Part shown: piece by piece, positions 53,790 to 64,000 of the stretch
Layout: the number at the start of each line of letters is the position of its first letter
How positions within the stretch are numbered: the first letter of the stretch is position 1
Assembly: GCA_949987565.1 (NCBI GenBank)
Contig: OX465119.1
Span: 6,298,694 to 6,362,693, forward strand
Direction: 5' to 3'
Source: Luidia sarsii
Taxonomy: Eukaryota; Echinodermata; Asteroidea; Paxillosida; Luidiidae
Length of the DNA stretch: 64,000 bases
Notes under the pieces: model-generated
Database searches by the model: none
What the model saw: the letters and a program-made list of their open reading frames with translations, nothing else
What the model was told of the DNA's origin: nothing
Position numbers and translations under genes: made by a program

Positions 53790-54555
53790 GTCACTGGGTT
53801 TCGAACCCGTATCCTCCATTCCTACCCCAAAACGCACGTGCATATATCGTGCACAAAGTGTATGGGACTTCATTACAACATTCAAAAAATCATAATAATT
53901 CTGAACAATGGTCAATTGCTTCGAAACTCAGGATTTAGAATGTCTAGCCCAATAGCTAAATGCCCACCAAATTTCGAGACGATTGACCTTTGGCAAATAT
54001 GCGTTTTAAAAACACGCATTTTGATGACGTCACGATTGCGTCATGGCATTTTGGCCCCAAAGGGTGTTTCTAAACTACATCCCCAATAGATATAATCGAA
54101 AAAATTAAAAAAATCTTGCTCCGTTGGCCAAATATGCTCAATTGAATGTTAAAATCTTAAAAGTTTATGACCTCATTAATATTCATGATATGACGTCACG
54201 ATCAAATGAGGGCAATTTTTGGATACACCTTTTCCCAACTTAGATATAGTGCAAACTTGGAACAAAACGAAGTTGCTTTTTTGCTTTTATTGCAGTTTGA
54301 AATTTGCCACTTTAAAGCGCTGTCACGTGACACGTGGTGACGTCATGACGTTTTCAAGACAACTGTGCACAACTTCAGCAAAGGCTCTATCTATTTGCAA
54401 AGTTTGAAAAAAATCCAAGTGTGTTCAATGGCAAAAGTGCCCTCCAGAAAAACCCTGTGCTTTGTCTATGGGATTTTTGCGATAAGAAGAAAAAAAAATA
54501 ATCCGAACAAAAACAATAGCTTTTCCGCTTCGCGGCGGAAAAGCTAACAAGAAAT
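53790..54555 (+). repeat. V repeat, copy 3
   Basis: Begins after GGGTTTCGAACCCGTATCC, again a minus-strand B-box-like palindrome, then the V blocks. Ends GCTTTTCCGCTTCGCGGCGG. In the same orientation as copy 2, so the two form a near-tandem pair in the putative ESCO intron. Confidence 0.82.
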
Positions 54556-57210
54556 CTTTGTCATACAGAACGTATATAATGCTTTTCCTTTTCTTTTGTT
54601 TGTTGAAAAGTGACTGAGTTACTAGTTAAAAGCTAATTTTTTTGAAACAATTCAGTTGGCTGTGCCATTCACTGTGTACTGACTGCCCACAAAGCCAGTC
54701 AGAACCTCATTAGGACCTGGCATACACAAGTGTCACTGTCACAGTGCATATGAGGCATTGTAAGTTTCTAACAGTCTATATCAAGTTTTTCAAATATCGA
54801 TTCATCGGTGCTCAAATATTGATATTAGCGCTGGGACTCAAAACCGGTTTTTCTGCAAACCGGTTTTCAATTTGACTATCCGGTTTCAATTTTGCTAACC
54901 GGTTTCCAAAACCAAAAGTAAAACAAACAGCCAAGAATCTTCCCTGTCAATGTAATTTGCCTCAGTTAAAAAAAATCTTTGTTGCTTCGCCTTTCTGAAA
55001 ACAAGAGATTGCCGCTCTTGAAAATAGCGGTCGCAACTCGCAACCCCCCCCCCCCATACAACCGCAACAGCCCGCTTAATACAAGCCGGGCTTCAACATG
55101 CCACCAGCAGTATTGTGTCTTGCGTTGTGGAATACACCGCTGTCAGTTTGTAAGTGACAGCCAATGAGAACTTCTGATCCTCTGACCAGTGGCATGTGCC
55201 ACAACCAGCTATTGGCTACGCTTCCGGATGAGAGAAAGCGGTACCACTGGTGTCGGTCGGAGACGGCAAAAGTGAGCCCTCAAAGAAAAACTTCCGAGCT
55301 TCGTGGGTATTGGGGCATGTTCTGTCAGTATCATATACAAAGACAGGGCAGTTTATTTGTGTCAGTACAAAATTTGGCCCACCGCTGGCACAGAGGTTAA
55401 ATAAGCGGCTTGTTATTTGATGTCTGTTTGGGAGGAGCAGGAGGGTATCAGGGCTTGAAATGAAAGGAGCCTGATCGCGCTTGCGTGAAAGTTTAATCAC
55501 TTTTTTTTTTTTTTTTTTTTTTACATGAGTTAAAAGCGCAAATGTTTTGTGTCAGAAATTTCAGACTTTTGACAACCAAATCTGCTCTAAAAACGGCTTT
55601 TGGGTTACTAAATATGTTGGAAGTTGGAAGGGATCGCGACGCGACCAAAGAAAATCGTTCACCGAACGCATTTTGCCATTACGATGTACAGTGTAAAAAA
55701 GTAAATACTGTCACTACTGTATAGCGCACGTTACTATGGCCGGTCGTCAGCAGTACAGTAGCTGGTATATGTTGCTGCATCGCATGCATTTAATACACGT
55801 GCGTACCGGATACCAGTGCAATGCAGAGAGATCGGGAAAGATCGTGGACGTCCGAGGGAAGGATCGAGAAATGAGATTGAAATGTGATGAAATTTACTTT
55901 TAAAAGACGAAATCGAATAGTACAAAATATCAGTTAGAATGAAAGGTTTTGGTAAGGTTACCCCTTTCTGTAAAAAAAGCATTGTTAATGTTATCAACCT
56001 CTTTATAGCGGACCTTTATCCTTGCTTACAACTTTTTGTTCGGTCCTAAAAAGCAGCGGCATTTTAGGTTTGCAAGTGGTTCATTTTGCAGACACTGAAT
56101 CAGTATCAATTGGACATGTGCTACTTGAATGCCAGTGCAAGGTCGTCAGTCTCACCGCGAAGGCTGTCATCAAACTCATCCATTGAAGTGTGTTATTCCG
56201 CATTGCCGTGCATTGATTAGCCTTTTGTGCATGAATGGCTTTCCTTTTCTTTCTGAAACCTTTGGACCAATCACAGTGAACCATTATTGTGCAGTGCAGT
56301 GTCCATTTCTAAGCTTGTTTTCACGGAGATTGTCCGGGCTCATTACGTGTATGGTTTGGCAATGTGTTCCCGTCTGTGGCCATAGGAAAACTATTTGCAG
56401 AATCTCTATCCTTGTTATCGACTGAGAATTCAGCTGATTCCGAAGAAAAAGCTTGTCGAAAGAAGTCTCAACGAACAAATTTGTCAGGTTTTTCTCACCG
56501 AGAAAGACTGGTGCCATGCTAAAAACAGATGCCAATCAGTACGATTTTATCGTATTTAGTATGATAAAAAAAGTAAAATACGATAATACGATATGGCCTC
56601 TTGAGAATACGACTTTTCATCTTAACCCCCCCCCCAAAAAAAACCCCAAAGCCCACGATATAAACAGCAGAATTGCATGGAAATAACCCCGCAACCCCAA
56701 CAACTACGTTGAACAACGAGCCTACATTCATACGGTTGCGGCGCGGAATCGGCAGTAATGCGATATCGAACTGTGCATGTTCATCAGTACCTAGCCTTAT
56801 CTAAGGCGGTCTCTCCGGCAGGGACTGCCACTTCACTCGCAATGGTACATGTATTTCGCACGCAAAGCGCCAAAACGTCCACCAACGCCTTGGATCAAGG
56901 CTAATCAGTACATGTACCTCGCAGAACGGATCCAGCAGCTGGCTGTGTACATGTACATGTACATGTACATGTACTGTACATTATGGCGAACACAAGCTAT
57001 CGCGACGGCCACTACATACACAGTGTACTACGCGTAAATGAGATCCAGCCCGATGTGATCTTGTGCTATGTTCTTTTTCTTACTGGTCATAAATTCGACT
57101 GTGCACTGTGCAGCAATCCATCGTGTGCGTGCACGTGTTTATGTCATCGTGCGCTGATGTCGTATAAACAACGTTGGTCGCCTCGAGCTCAATAACGTCG
57201 AACTTTGACC
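54556..57210. other. Putative ESCO intron or upstream region
   Basis: No coding motif is recognised. There is a cluster of AACCGGTT words at 54842-54904, a T run near 55501-55522, an A/C-rich run near 56625-56650 and an ACATGT microsatellite at 56947-56976. The stretch 56980-57210 is relatively CpG-rich and could be promoter sequence for the exon at 57211. Confidence 0.4.
54842..54904. promoter_or_regulatory. Cluster of four AACCGGTT-type palindromes
   Basis: AACCGGTT at 54842, 54858 and 54897 and ATCCGGTT at 54878, spaced 16-20 bp apart. AACCGGTT is the consensus of Grainyhead/CP2 transcription factors. It could also be a decayed tandem repeat. Confidence 0.4.
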
Positions 57211-57305
57211 ATGACATCGAAGGCTAGAAAGCAGTCATACAAGAAGGAATACACAGAAAAGTTACCGTCTATTGTGCCGTCTAAAAAGGACAATCATACC
57301 GTGAA
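57211..57305 (+). CDS. Alternative candidate first exon of ESCO
   Basis: ATG at 57211 opens MTSKARKQSYKKEYTEKL, then PSIVPSKKDNHTVK, and a good donor AA|GTATGT at 57306. The 95 coding bases leave two over, the phase that 58800 requires. The basic content suits an ESCO N-terminus. It follows a CpG-rich stretch. It and 52328-52425 are mutually exclusive starts on phase; I cannot tell which is used, or both. Confidence 0.42.
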
Positions 57306-58529
57306 GTATGTAATTTGTGGTAGCGATACCAGTATAACAATTTTCTAACATTTTACTGGCCCGAGGCCAACGGGCAAGTGGTAGTATCAAGTTGTTTTGA
57401 AAATCTGATTTTTCTCTCCAAAATCTGTTTTTTGGTGTCAAGAGGTTGGCATCTCTGTAAAAAAATGTGCATTATCTACTGAATGCATCAGGGAACCACT
57501 CCGACTATGTAAGTGCATACGGCTTTCGCGGGGAGAGAAAAAAATCTCTGCGTTCATCGGGTGACGTAAAGAACAGCGCCCTCAATAACTACGAGCATAA
57601 TTTTAATTAATTAAAAAAGGCTTCTAATAAGCCTGAAACACAAAATTTATGTTTGATCTGGAATTATAATGTACATGTACCAATGAACATATTTAATGCC
57701 AAATCAGGATTTTTTTATTTTTGCACTTCAGTTGACCTTTAAATCTTACCCATGATCAGTAAGAAAGATTATGTATTTTATTTTTATTATTGGGGTGCAA
57801 TGTCAACTGAAAAAGACAAAAGACAGAGAGAAGTCAAAAGAATGCGCAATCGCGTCAACAATAGCGGCGTTAAATGTGGAATGCGATGTCAACTCAAAAA
57901 GATATTAATGTCAAAAGAATGCGCGGTCGCATCGTCGATGGCCGCTTAAAACGTGTAACCATGAGTGTTCGGTTCTTACCCATTATTGATATTAAGAATT
58001 TACCGCATGTATTTTATATCAATTGGGATTATTGGGGTGCAATTTGCCTGCTATGTTGTAGCAGCGGAAAAGCCAATACATGTAAACCATTTCCTAAATA
58101 AATCAAACCTGCAAATGCTCACTTTCAGGAAAGGACAGTATTGTGTTTTTAAAGTTCTTTCTGTGGATTTTTGTAGATTTTGTGGAAAATTCTGTTTAGA
58201 AAATCATGCTGTTCAAATATGAAAGGTTTTAAGCTCTTTGAATTTGTGTTCTTCTCCTTGATTGGCTGCTCCTATTACATGTATGTTAGGGTGGCCTGCC
58301 AGACTCCCTTACTACACTGTACATGTATGTTCGGGTAACCTATTGCTTACTGGCCATTGGCAGCCATGGCACTTTTGATCAATTCCTGCTGGCATGGCTG
58401 GTCATATGAATTGTACCAAATGTTTGCAAACACAAGTAATGTCTTATACACATTATAATGGCAGTCAGTCTCTTTAGTGGCAAAGCTGCCCTGTGTAGTT
58501 GTTGAGGCCAGTGGCTAGTTTATTCATTT
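57306..58529. other. Putative ESCO intron 1, nothing recognised
   Basis: No coding motif. Words TTATTGGGGTGCAAT recur near 57790 and 58030, with AAAAAGA-ATGCGC segments between (57840-57930), suggesting a small local duplication. Confidence 0.4.
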
Positions 58530-58712
58530 CAGTGGAACGTCACTATAAGGAACATCCCGGGATCCGTGAAATTTGTTCGGTATAGCGGTCGTTCATTATA
58601 CATGTAGCAGATGTGGCCACATATCTTGTACACAAAAATCGGGAGCCAAAGGGCATGTTCATTATAGCCGAATGTTCGGTGTATCAGCGTTCATTGTACT
58701 GACGTTCCACTG
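58530..58712. mobile_element. pogo/Tigger-like MITE
   Basis: Ends CAGTGGAACGTCA and TGACGTTCCACTG. The left end continues CTATAAGGAACATCC as in many pogo/Tigger-type MITEs (CAGTRGAACCTC...TATAA). The right flank starts TA; the left TA is lost. It is 183 bp and lies in the ESCO intron. Confidence 0.72.
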
Positions 58713-58799
58713 TACATGTATGTTTACATCATGGTACTCTCTTAGCTGGTTTGACTAGCTAGTGATCATTTTCAAAAAATGTGGTTTGTTTAATTTTAG

Positions 58800-59695
58800 G
58801 AAAAGAAAGAAATCTTGTGGAAATGAACTTGAAGGAACATCGCCAACCTTTTCTGCAAAGTGTTTCTATTGCCCTACTGGACAAGGCAGCTACCAGACAC
58901 CTCTTGATAGACAGAAGCAGCGTGAACAGCTTGGAATTGTCCTGCCACCTAGACCAGCTCAAGAAACTGTGAAGAAGATAGGAAAGACCAGAAAAATTAC
59001 CAAATATAGATCACTTGGTCATATGCACAAAGGTGCTCATCCATCCTGGACAAAAGGAGCAAAAACAACTACATCTCCCATGAAAAGCAAGGCTGGTGAA
59101 AGGGAGAAAATTTCACAAACTGAAAGACTTGAGGAGACAACCAATTTATCCAAAGTTCCTCAATACAAGACTACTCCAAAAAAGCTTAAGAAAACAACAT
59201 CTATAAAAAGAACACCCAGAAAAAGTCCAAAGAATGGTGTGAAGAAGGCTGTCAAACTCTACATTCAAGGAATGAAAAAAGATCCCAAGGCTGCAAACAA
59301 ATGTAAAAAGGACAGTGCAAAGTCAGTCATTGTAATGAAGCAGTCTCTTCGTCAAGATAAAGTCTCTAAAGAAATGAATTTAAACCAAGAATGTTGTACT
59401 GAAGTGCCTAAAGAAGTCAGCGATAAAAGTGGATACACATCCAATAATGTGACTTTCAGTGTTCAAACACCAAAAGCATCAAGGAAACGTAGAATGAAAA
59501 TTAAGGAAGATTGTGGAATGAGTATGTCACCTGAAAAAGACAAACAGTCATTAAGAAAGTATGATACACACTCACCAAATACTTGTCAAGGTGATTCTGA
59601 AAAGATGACCGACGTGGCTACAGACAACATGAACTTCTTGGATGGAATTCAAGTACAAACATCAGACTCCGTTAAAACTTGCTTTTCACCAAAAG
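58800..59695 (+). CDS. ESCO: ESCO1/2 N-acetyltransferase, large N-terminal exon
   Basis: ESCO proteins (yeast Eco1) acetylate the cohesin subunit SMC3 and so establish sister-chromatid cohesion. The exon starts after GTTTAATTTTAG and ends at AAAAG|GTTGAG. Reading RKKSCGNELEGTSPTFSAKC, it contains FYCPTGQGSYQTPLDRQKQR, which resembles the conserved FY...Y-x2-PL-x-RK motif in the ESCO2 N-terminus. A long Lys/Ser/Thr-rich disordered stretch follows (KKLKKTTSIKRTPRKSP). The TGA at 59698-59700 is inside the intron if the donor is used. It joins in phase to 62556. Confidence 0.82.
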
Positions 59696-60202
59696 GTTGA
59701 GTATGGTTTCCTTTTGTTATGCTTCTTGTCCAAATTTGTCCTAGTGTAGATGATTTATGAGTTTCAGTCACATGTACATTTACGTCTTTTTATGATAGTG
59801 ATGTGTGTAACAGCCTGATCGTAAATAATAGATCATTCCATATCAGACTAAGGGATCTTTTGACCTGAGGCCCTCAGATTTTTATGAAAATTGCTGAGAC
59901 TGCAGACATCATTTTTACATATTGCATGCTTGAAAACCGTGCTGAAGTGGCCTTTCACGCTCTTTACGGAAGGCAAAGTAAAATTGTACAAAATGTATCA
60001 AATCCCTGAGTAAGCACACCTCGCCCCAAGCATACGTGCCACTAGAGCTTGTTTACAATTTCCACAGACCATAGCAGTAATCCGCTGATCGCCAGCAAAC
60101 ATTCAAGTAAGGAAAAAACCATACTCTAGACAAAAATGTTGTTTACTTTCTTAAAATCTGAGGACCTTGGGTCAAAAGGCGCATCAGTCTGATGGTCTTG
60201 AA
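59696..60202. other. ESCO intron, unrecognised part
   Basis: No coding or repeat signal is recognised before the piggyBac-like element at 60203. Confidence 0.5.
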
Positions 60203-60902
60203 TTAACCACTTCGCGCCGGGACCCCCGAATCCGGAGGTCAATTGGATTGCCTATGTAACGGGGCCCTCCGAATCCGGGCACCACTATTGTCCACATTCT
60301 AAACAAAGACTCTTTTCAGTTTACAACAAAGCAATACGAATCAGTACAAAGACCCTTTTTGACACAAGTTGCCACATGAATTGCAAGATTAGCAGCAGTA
60401 ATTGTGCAATTGTGGGACTTTTACTGTGGAGGATTGAGGGATACCGCGCTGCAGCTGAAAGCACGCGGGGGACATTGTCTTTGCATGCCACACAGCCCAA
60501 CGGTCGTCGGTCTGGCATTGGAATTCCCCCCACATTCTTTACCGTAATCTGTACGCTCGTTTGTGGCCGACCAACTCAAAGATTTGACTGCCTGGAGTGG
60601 AGGCTGGAGTCTGCGGTCAGGGATTGTCAGCAGCGTACACGCACGCACACACACGTCCGTTACGGTCCATTGACGATGCACAAAGGGCCCTTTTTCGAAC
60701 GGATAATCTCTTGACAAAAGCCACAACGACGTCCGAATTGTGCCAGGTTTTACTCTCTTGTACCCATAGTATACTCATCGATTTATTTCACAGAAATATA
60801 TTGTTCCGATTGTTTTAGCGAGATTTGAAAATGATGCATTGTTCAAAAACCCCCGTATGGCGGTCATCGGCGCTGAAAACCCCCCCGGTGCAAAGTGGTT
60901 AA
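60203..60902 (-). mobile_element. piggyBac-like non-autonomous element, copy 2
   Basis: Flanked by TTAA at 60203-60206 and 60899-60902. Ends CCACTTCGCGCCGGG and CCCGGTGCAAAGTGG. Matches copy 1 (34018-34684) in inverted orientation over the whole length. The right TTAA is shared with the next element. Confidence 0.85.
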
Positions 60903-61990
60903 AGGGGAATGCAACCCAAGAAATAAAGCTTGTGAAGCTTATAACACGTACAATTCTCATGAAGAGAGAAAATTTGTGGATTTGTAGGTCGAATTTGCCT
61001 TTCCGTACGTATCCATCTTTAAAAAATGCCATTGGGAAAAAGCTGGAAAACACTTTCCATGCAATTCCCAATAGGACAAGAAAACTGAGTTACTTAGGAA
61101 GTGGGCTGCAGCCATTAAAGTGGAGAAATTTCTCAAAATCGGCTACCAATACTCAATAGAAATCGACCAGCATTGGCAACACGTGAATCGGCAGCTTCTG
61201 ATTTTCCAAATTGTTTTCGTTTCGGTCCCTGCGTGAATGTTTACTTATTCTCCCATGCATGTGCATGTGAGATCCTTCTCGGTGAAGACTGCATGAATCA
61301 GTTTGATTTTGTTATTTTTTAAGATATAAATTAATTTCAAAAATACAAGTATGTTTTTAAATATTTGTTGGGTTTAGATTTATGTATGACTTTATGAAAA
61401 TGTTGATTAATAACTGGACGTAAAATCGTGAATTGTTTATTTTTTTTCTCAAAAACCAGATGGAGTTCAGAAATGAAACTCAGACAGAATTTTCGTAAAG
61501 ATACCAGTGAATAGAAATCAGTGGAGATTCCCTTGGTGACTGAATGGCAAACTCGGCGCGTGCATGCAGCTAGCTGCGCGCGATGCACGCATTGTAATTG
61601 TCATTCAATTTTGTTGCTGGTATCTAGACGAAAATTCTGTGTTTCATTTCTGAACCCCATCTGGTTTTTGAGAAAAAAAATTCAACAATTCGGAACTTAC
61701 GTGCTTCGCCAGATTGATGTGATAAAAATACTGCCAGTTTGGTCATCTATACCCATGATGCTTTGCGAACTTCAAAAGGTTGGGTTGCCGTTGTGACATC
61801 ACTCCCCCCGAAACAGCAGCGGCACCTTTTAAAAGATGGCTACGCACGGGAACGCAAATTCAACCTACAATTCCATGAATTTTCTATCTTTATTAAAAAT
61901 GTACACGAGAGACTCATAGGTAATTGTAGGCTGTTTTTAACACCCAACCAGATAAGCAAACTTTATTTCTTGGGTTGCATTCCCCTTTAA
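60899..61990 (+). mobile_element. Kolobok-like element with THAP remnant
   Basis: Perfect ~30-bp terminal inverted repeats starting AAAGGGGAATGCAACCCAAG, bounded by TTAA at 60899-60902 and 61987-61990. About 200 bp in, the plus strand encodes a THAP remnant: DKKTELLRKWAAAIKVEKFL, then KIGYQYS (61075-61155), very like the 28110-28708 piece (KAAAIKVEKFRKVGHKYS). The CSDHF part and any transposase core are gone. A non-autonomous deletion derivative in the ESCO intron. The TTAA target and THAP favour Kolobok over piggyBac. Confidence 0.78.
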
Positions 61991-62555
61991 CCTTTCACCA
62001 ATAACAAGGGATTTGTTAACAAGTGGAAGTCATGTTATAAAATTGGTAAAAATCTTACAAATTAATTTCTTCAAAAATTATTTTGAATACAAATGTTACT
62101 GCTGCCTGCCATGTACATGTACAGTACTGTATAGTACATGTATCATATGTACTAGAATTTGTCACTTGATACATGTAGGTGACATTCAACAGACAATGTG
62201 ATCTCATTCAAAACTTCATTCATAATTTCTTCTCTTGCTAAATAATGTTTTATTTAAAGGACATTCAAACCCTAACAAGACTTGTAGTCGTCCATTGATG
62301 TTGTAAGAGGGTATTAAATGCCTGAGATGACAAGAGAGTTGTGGTATTGATCATGGAATTGATTTCTTGGTCTTGGTTAGCAAGGTTCGCTGACTGAGAG
62401 TCACTCCTAAACTTTTTGATTTGATGCAACACTCAATTGCTCATCTGATATGGTGTCTGTATGTCAATTGTTCCAAGTTCAAAGGTAATACCTGTAAGTG
62501 AATGATCCCTGCTCAATATTACTGTGTATGTACCATATGCAATTTGTTATTGCAG
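61991..62555. other. ESCO intron, right part
   Basis: A short ACATGTAC microsatellite lies near 62110-62150. Nothing else is recognised. Confidence 0.5.
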
Positions 62556-62755
62556 CTTCCCCCAAGAAGCTTACAGTGATCACACCTTCCTTCATGACTC
62601 CTCCAATAAGCCCGTCCACTAGGAACATCACCAACACTACAGGAGGCAGTCCAGCAATGAACAAGATTTGCCCAACATCTGCACAAGTACAACAGAGAAA
62701 ACTTATTATCATGAAGAAGATGGTGGATAATGACAACATGGAGCAGATGTCTTTG
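62556..62755 (+). CDS. ESCO: ESCO, internal exon
   Basis: Acceptor TTTGTTATTGCAG, donor CTTTG|GTAAAT. With the split codon from 59695 it reads ASPKKLTVITPSFMTPPISP, then a Ser/Thr/Pro linker and QVQQRKLIIMKKMVDNDNM-EQMSL. This is the low-complexity linker just before the zinc finger, where vertebrate ESCOs have a similar basic segment ending QLII. Phase 1 in, phase 0 out, both consistent with neighbours. Confidence 0.8.
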
Positions 62756-63359
62756 GTAAATCAAATATTTGACTTCAAACCCAAAATAAACTTCAGATTT
62801 TTGTTCATAACAGCCCAGTATGCCACATGCACAATCAAGATTTCTGATGTAGTCAAATCCACTTTTTTAAGGACAAGTTATCAGAAAGCGGCCATTTGAG
62901 GTAAATCAGGTACAAAGGAGAAAATAACTTTCCTCCTCAAAACCTAAGTTTATGTTTTAAAAAAAAATATTGAAATGCTACACCATTCTCTTCAAATTTG
63001 AAGAAAAGTTGGTTTCATATCATTTTGACACAATGTAGAAATAAGAACATTAATAACTAGAAACATGAAGTGTACCAGCTTTTGAAAACTGTATTAATGG
63101 ATTTTCAAAGGCATTGTTTTCTTTAAAATATTGATGCTCAAATATTTTTTTTTTTCATTGGTTCTCTGCAAGCAACCTGATTTAAAAACTGTCGCAAAAC
63201 CTTTTACCCTTATTTGAACTAAAACCTAGAGCTTTATCAAGGAACCAAGCTAGTACAGGGTACATGTACATAAGTGATAATAAGCATAATTTATCTTTCA
63301 TATACCAGTATTTTCACTGAAAAAAAAGGCCTTATCATTTTTTTAAATATTTTTTAAAG
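62756..63359. other. ESCO intron, nothing recognised
   Basis: AT-rich intron with no repeat family identified. Confidence 0.5.
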
Positions 63360-63491
63360 GATTTAGGACAGAAGAGATTTGGGGCAACATCATGTGAAAT
63401 CTGTGGTATGGTATATACAGCAGCTCACCCAGAAGATGAAGCTAGTCATGACAAATTTCATCGGAAATACCTTGGCTCCATCAAGTTTCCT
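63360..63491 (+). CDS. ESCO: ESCO, zinc-finger exon
   Basis: Exactly 44 codons between TTTTTTAAAG and CCT|GTAAGT: DLGQKRFGATSCEICGMVYT, AAHPEDEASHDKFHRKYLGS, IKFP. It matches the ESCO C2H2 finger (C-x2-C, PEDE, H-x3-H) that precedes the acetyltransferase fold in all Eco1 proteins. The finger helps binding to cohesin; the GNAT catalytic domain must lie right of the window. This exon is the firmest identification of the gene. Confidence 0.95.
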
Positions 63492-63739
63492 GTAAGTAAT
63501 AATTCCCACAAATCTGATATTATTTTATATATGTACATTATGGATACATGTATTCTATATGTTTAAATTAATTATTAATAATTTGATGGCCAAGTTGTGT
63601 TTCCGTCCAGCGGGACCTTCCTCAATGCTCCGGTACACATGTCTTAAGGATGACTATAATGCTGACTAGCTATTGTTGTTTATTCTGTGGTGTAATTACA
63701 ATGTAACTATATATTTAATATGATGCTTGCTATGAGGGT

Positions 63740-63945
63740 TTGTCCTACTTGATGTACAGTGTAATAAGCACTGTGCTTTGCCCGATAGGCTATTGAAAAA
63801 AATACAGGCAGTTTAGGCGGGCAGTTTAGGCAGGATTCAAACCCACAACTTCTGTTTTCTAGTGCGGATAGCTGGACCACTTTACCACCGAGCACACAGT
63901 GCTTGTTACAGTACATGGAGTTGGGCAGACCCTCATCCCTCAATG
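63740..63945 (-). repeat. tRNA-derived SINE, second family
   Basis: Minus strand: GCTCGGTGGTAAAGTGGTCC (A-box part) and GTGGGTTTGAATCCTGCC (B box), about 40 bp apart, then CTAAACTGCCCGCCTAAACT and an A/T run near 63795. The head differs from the SINE at 4087. It lies in the ESCO intron after the zinc-finger exon. Confidence 0.65.
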
Positions 63946-64000
63946 AATCACATTATCCTTGATGCAAACAATATTTCTATGATGCAATGTGGTATCCACT

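Noticed and set aside
58762..58799. ATG at 58762 as the ESCO start
   Set aside because: A good acceptor lies inside (58798-58799) and the preceding codons (IIFKKCGLFN) look intronic; upstream exons in matching phase exist.

Overview
This is a repeat-choked stretch of an animal nuclear genome, most likely a marine invertebrate. The evidence is spliced metazoan genes (PEX13, ESCO), GT-AG introns, THAP-domain genes, tRNA-derived SINEs, and a mixed load of Penelope-like, Ty3/gypsy, LINE, piggyBac-like, Kolobok-like and foldback elements. The palindrome ACATGT/TACATGTA and imperfect (TAG)n tracts are very common. I cannot name the species from sequence alone.

Host genes occupy only the edges. The last exon of PEX13 (SH3 domain and C-terminus) lies at 1892-2337 on the plus strand. 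At the right end are exons of an ESCO1/2 (Eco1) cohesin acetyltransferase: a large basic exon at 58800-59695, then 62556-62755 and 63360-63491, the last encoding the C2H2 zinc finger. The gene continues past the window. Two candidate first exons (52328-52425 and 57211-57305) end in the phase that the big exon needs. A two-exon THAP-domain gene lies at 5902-6834 on the minus strand. Smaller or broken pieces include a THAP N-terminus (45047-45177), a tyrosine-recombinase core-binding domain (45942-46421), a possible acidic P2X7-like exon (48677-48921) and an Ulp1-type peptidase pseudogene (20285-21145).

Layout: 1-7.3 kb has PEX13, SINEs, a LINE scrap and THAP. 7.3-9.1 kb has (TAG)n tracts and a foldback element. 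9.1-12.2 kb is a nearly full-length Penelope-like element (RT plus GIY-YIG). 12.2-18.3 kb holds five copies of a ~1.05 kb non-coding transposon (here 'X') separated by (TAG)n, with two smaller MITEs inserted. 19.1-23.7 kb has inverted arrays of a 212-bp repeat around the Ulp1-like pseudogene, with a second Penelope fragment inserted. 23.8-27.6 kb is a decayed LINE with RT and RNase H. 28.1-28.7 kb is the THAP end of a Kolobok-like element. 28.9-33.9 kb is a gypsy element interrupted by another gypsy element. 34.0-34.7 kb is piggyBac-like. 34.8-37.0 kb is a second LINE. 37-43.9 kb has more X copies, a ~1.9 kb palindrome made of two inverted transposon copies, and a 0.7 kb (TAG)n tract. 44-54.6 kb has MITEs, foldbacks and three copies of a ~0.65-0.75 kb repeat. 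52.3-64 kb is the ESCO region with TTAA-bounded elements in its introns.

The most unusual signals are: a 30-36 bp mobile-looking palindrome with 7-bp target duplications at three sites, one with a footprint-like empty allele; MITEs whose (TAG)n flank lies inside the target duplication; the inverted-dimer palindrome; the 212-bp arrays around an Ulp1-like peptidase; and a PEX13 poly(A) signal that lies in the terminal repeat of a MITE. All transposon ORFs seen are frameshifted or deleted, so no intact autonomous element is present.
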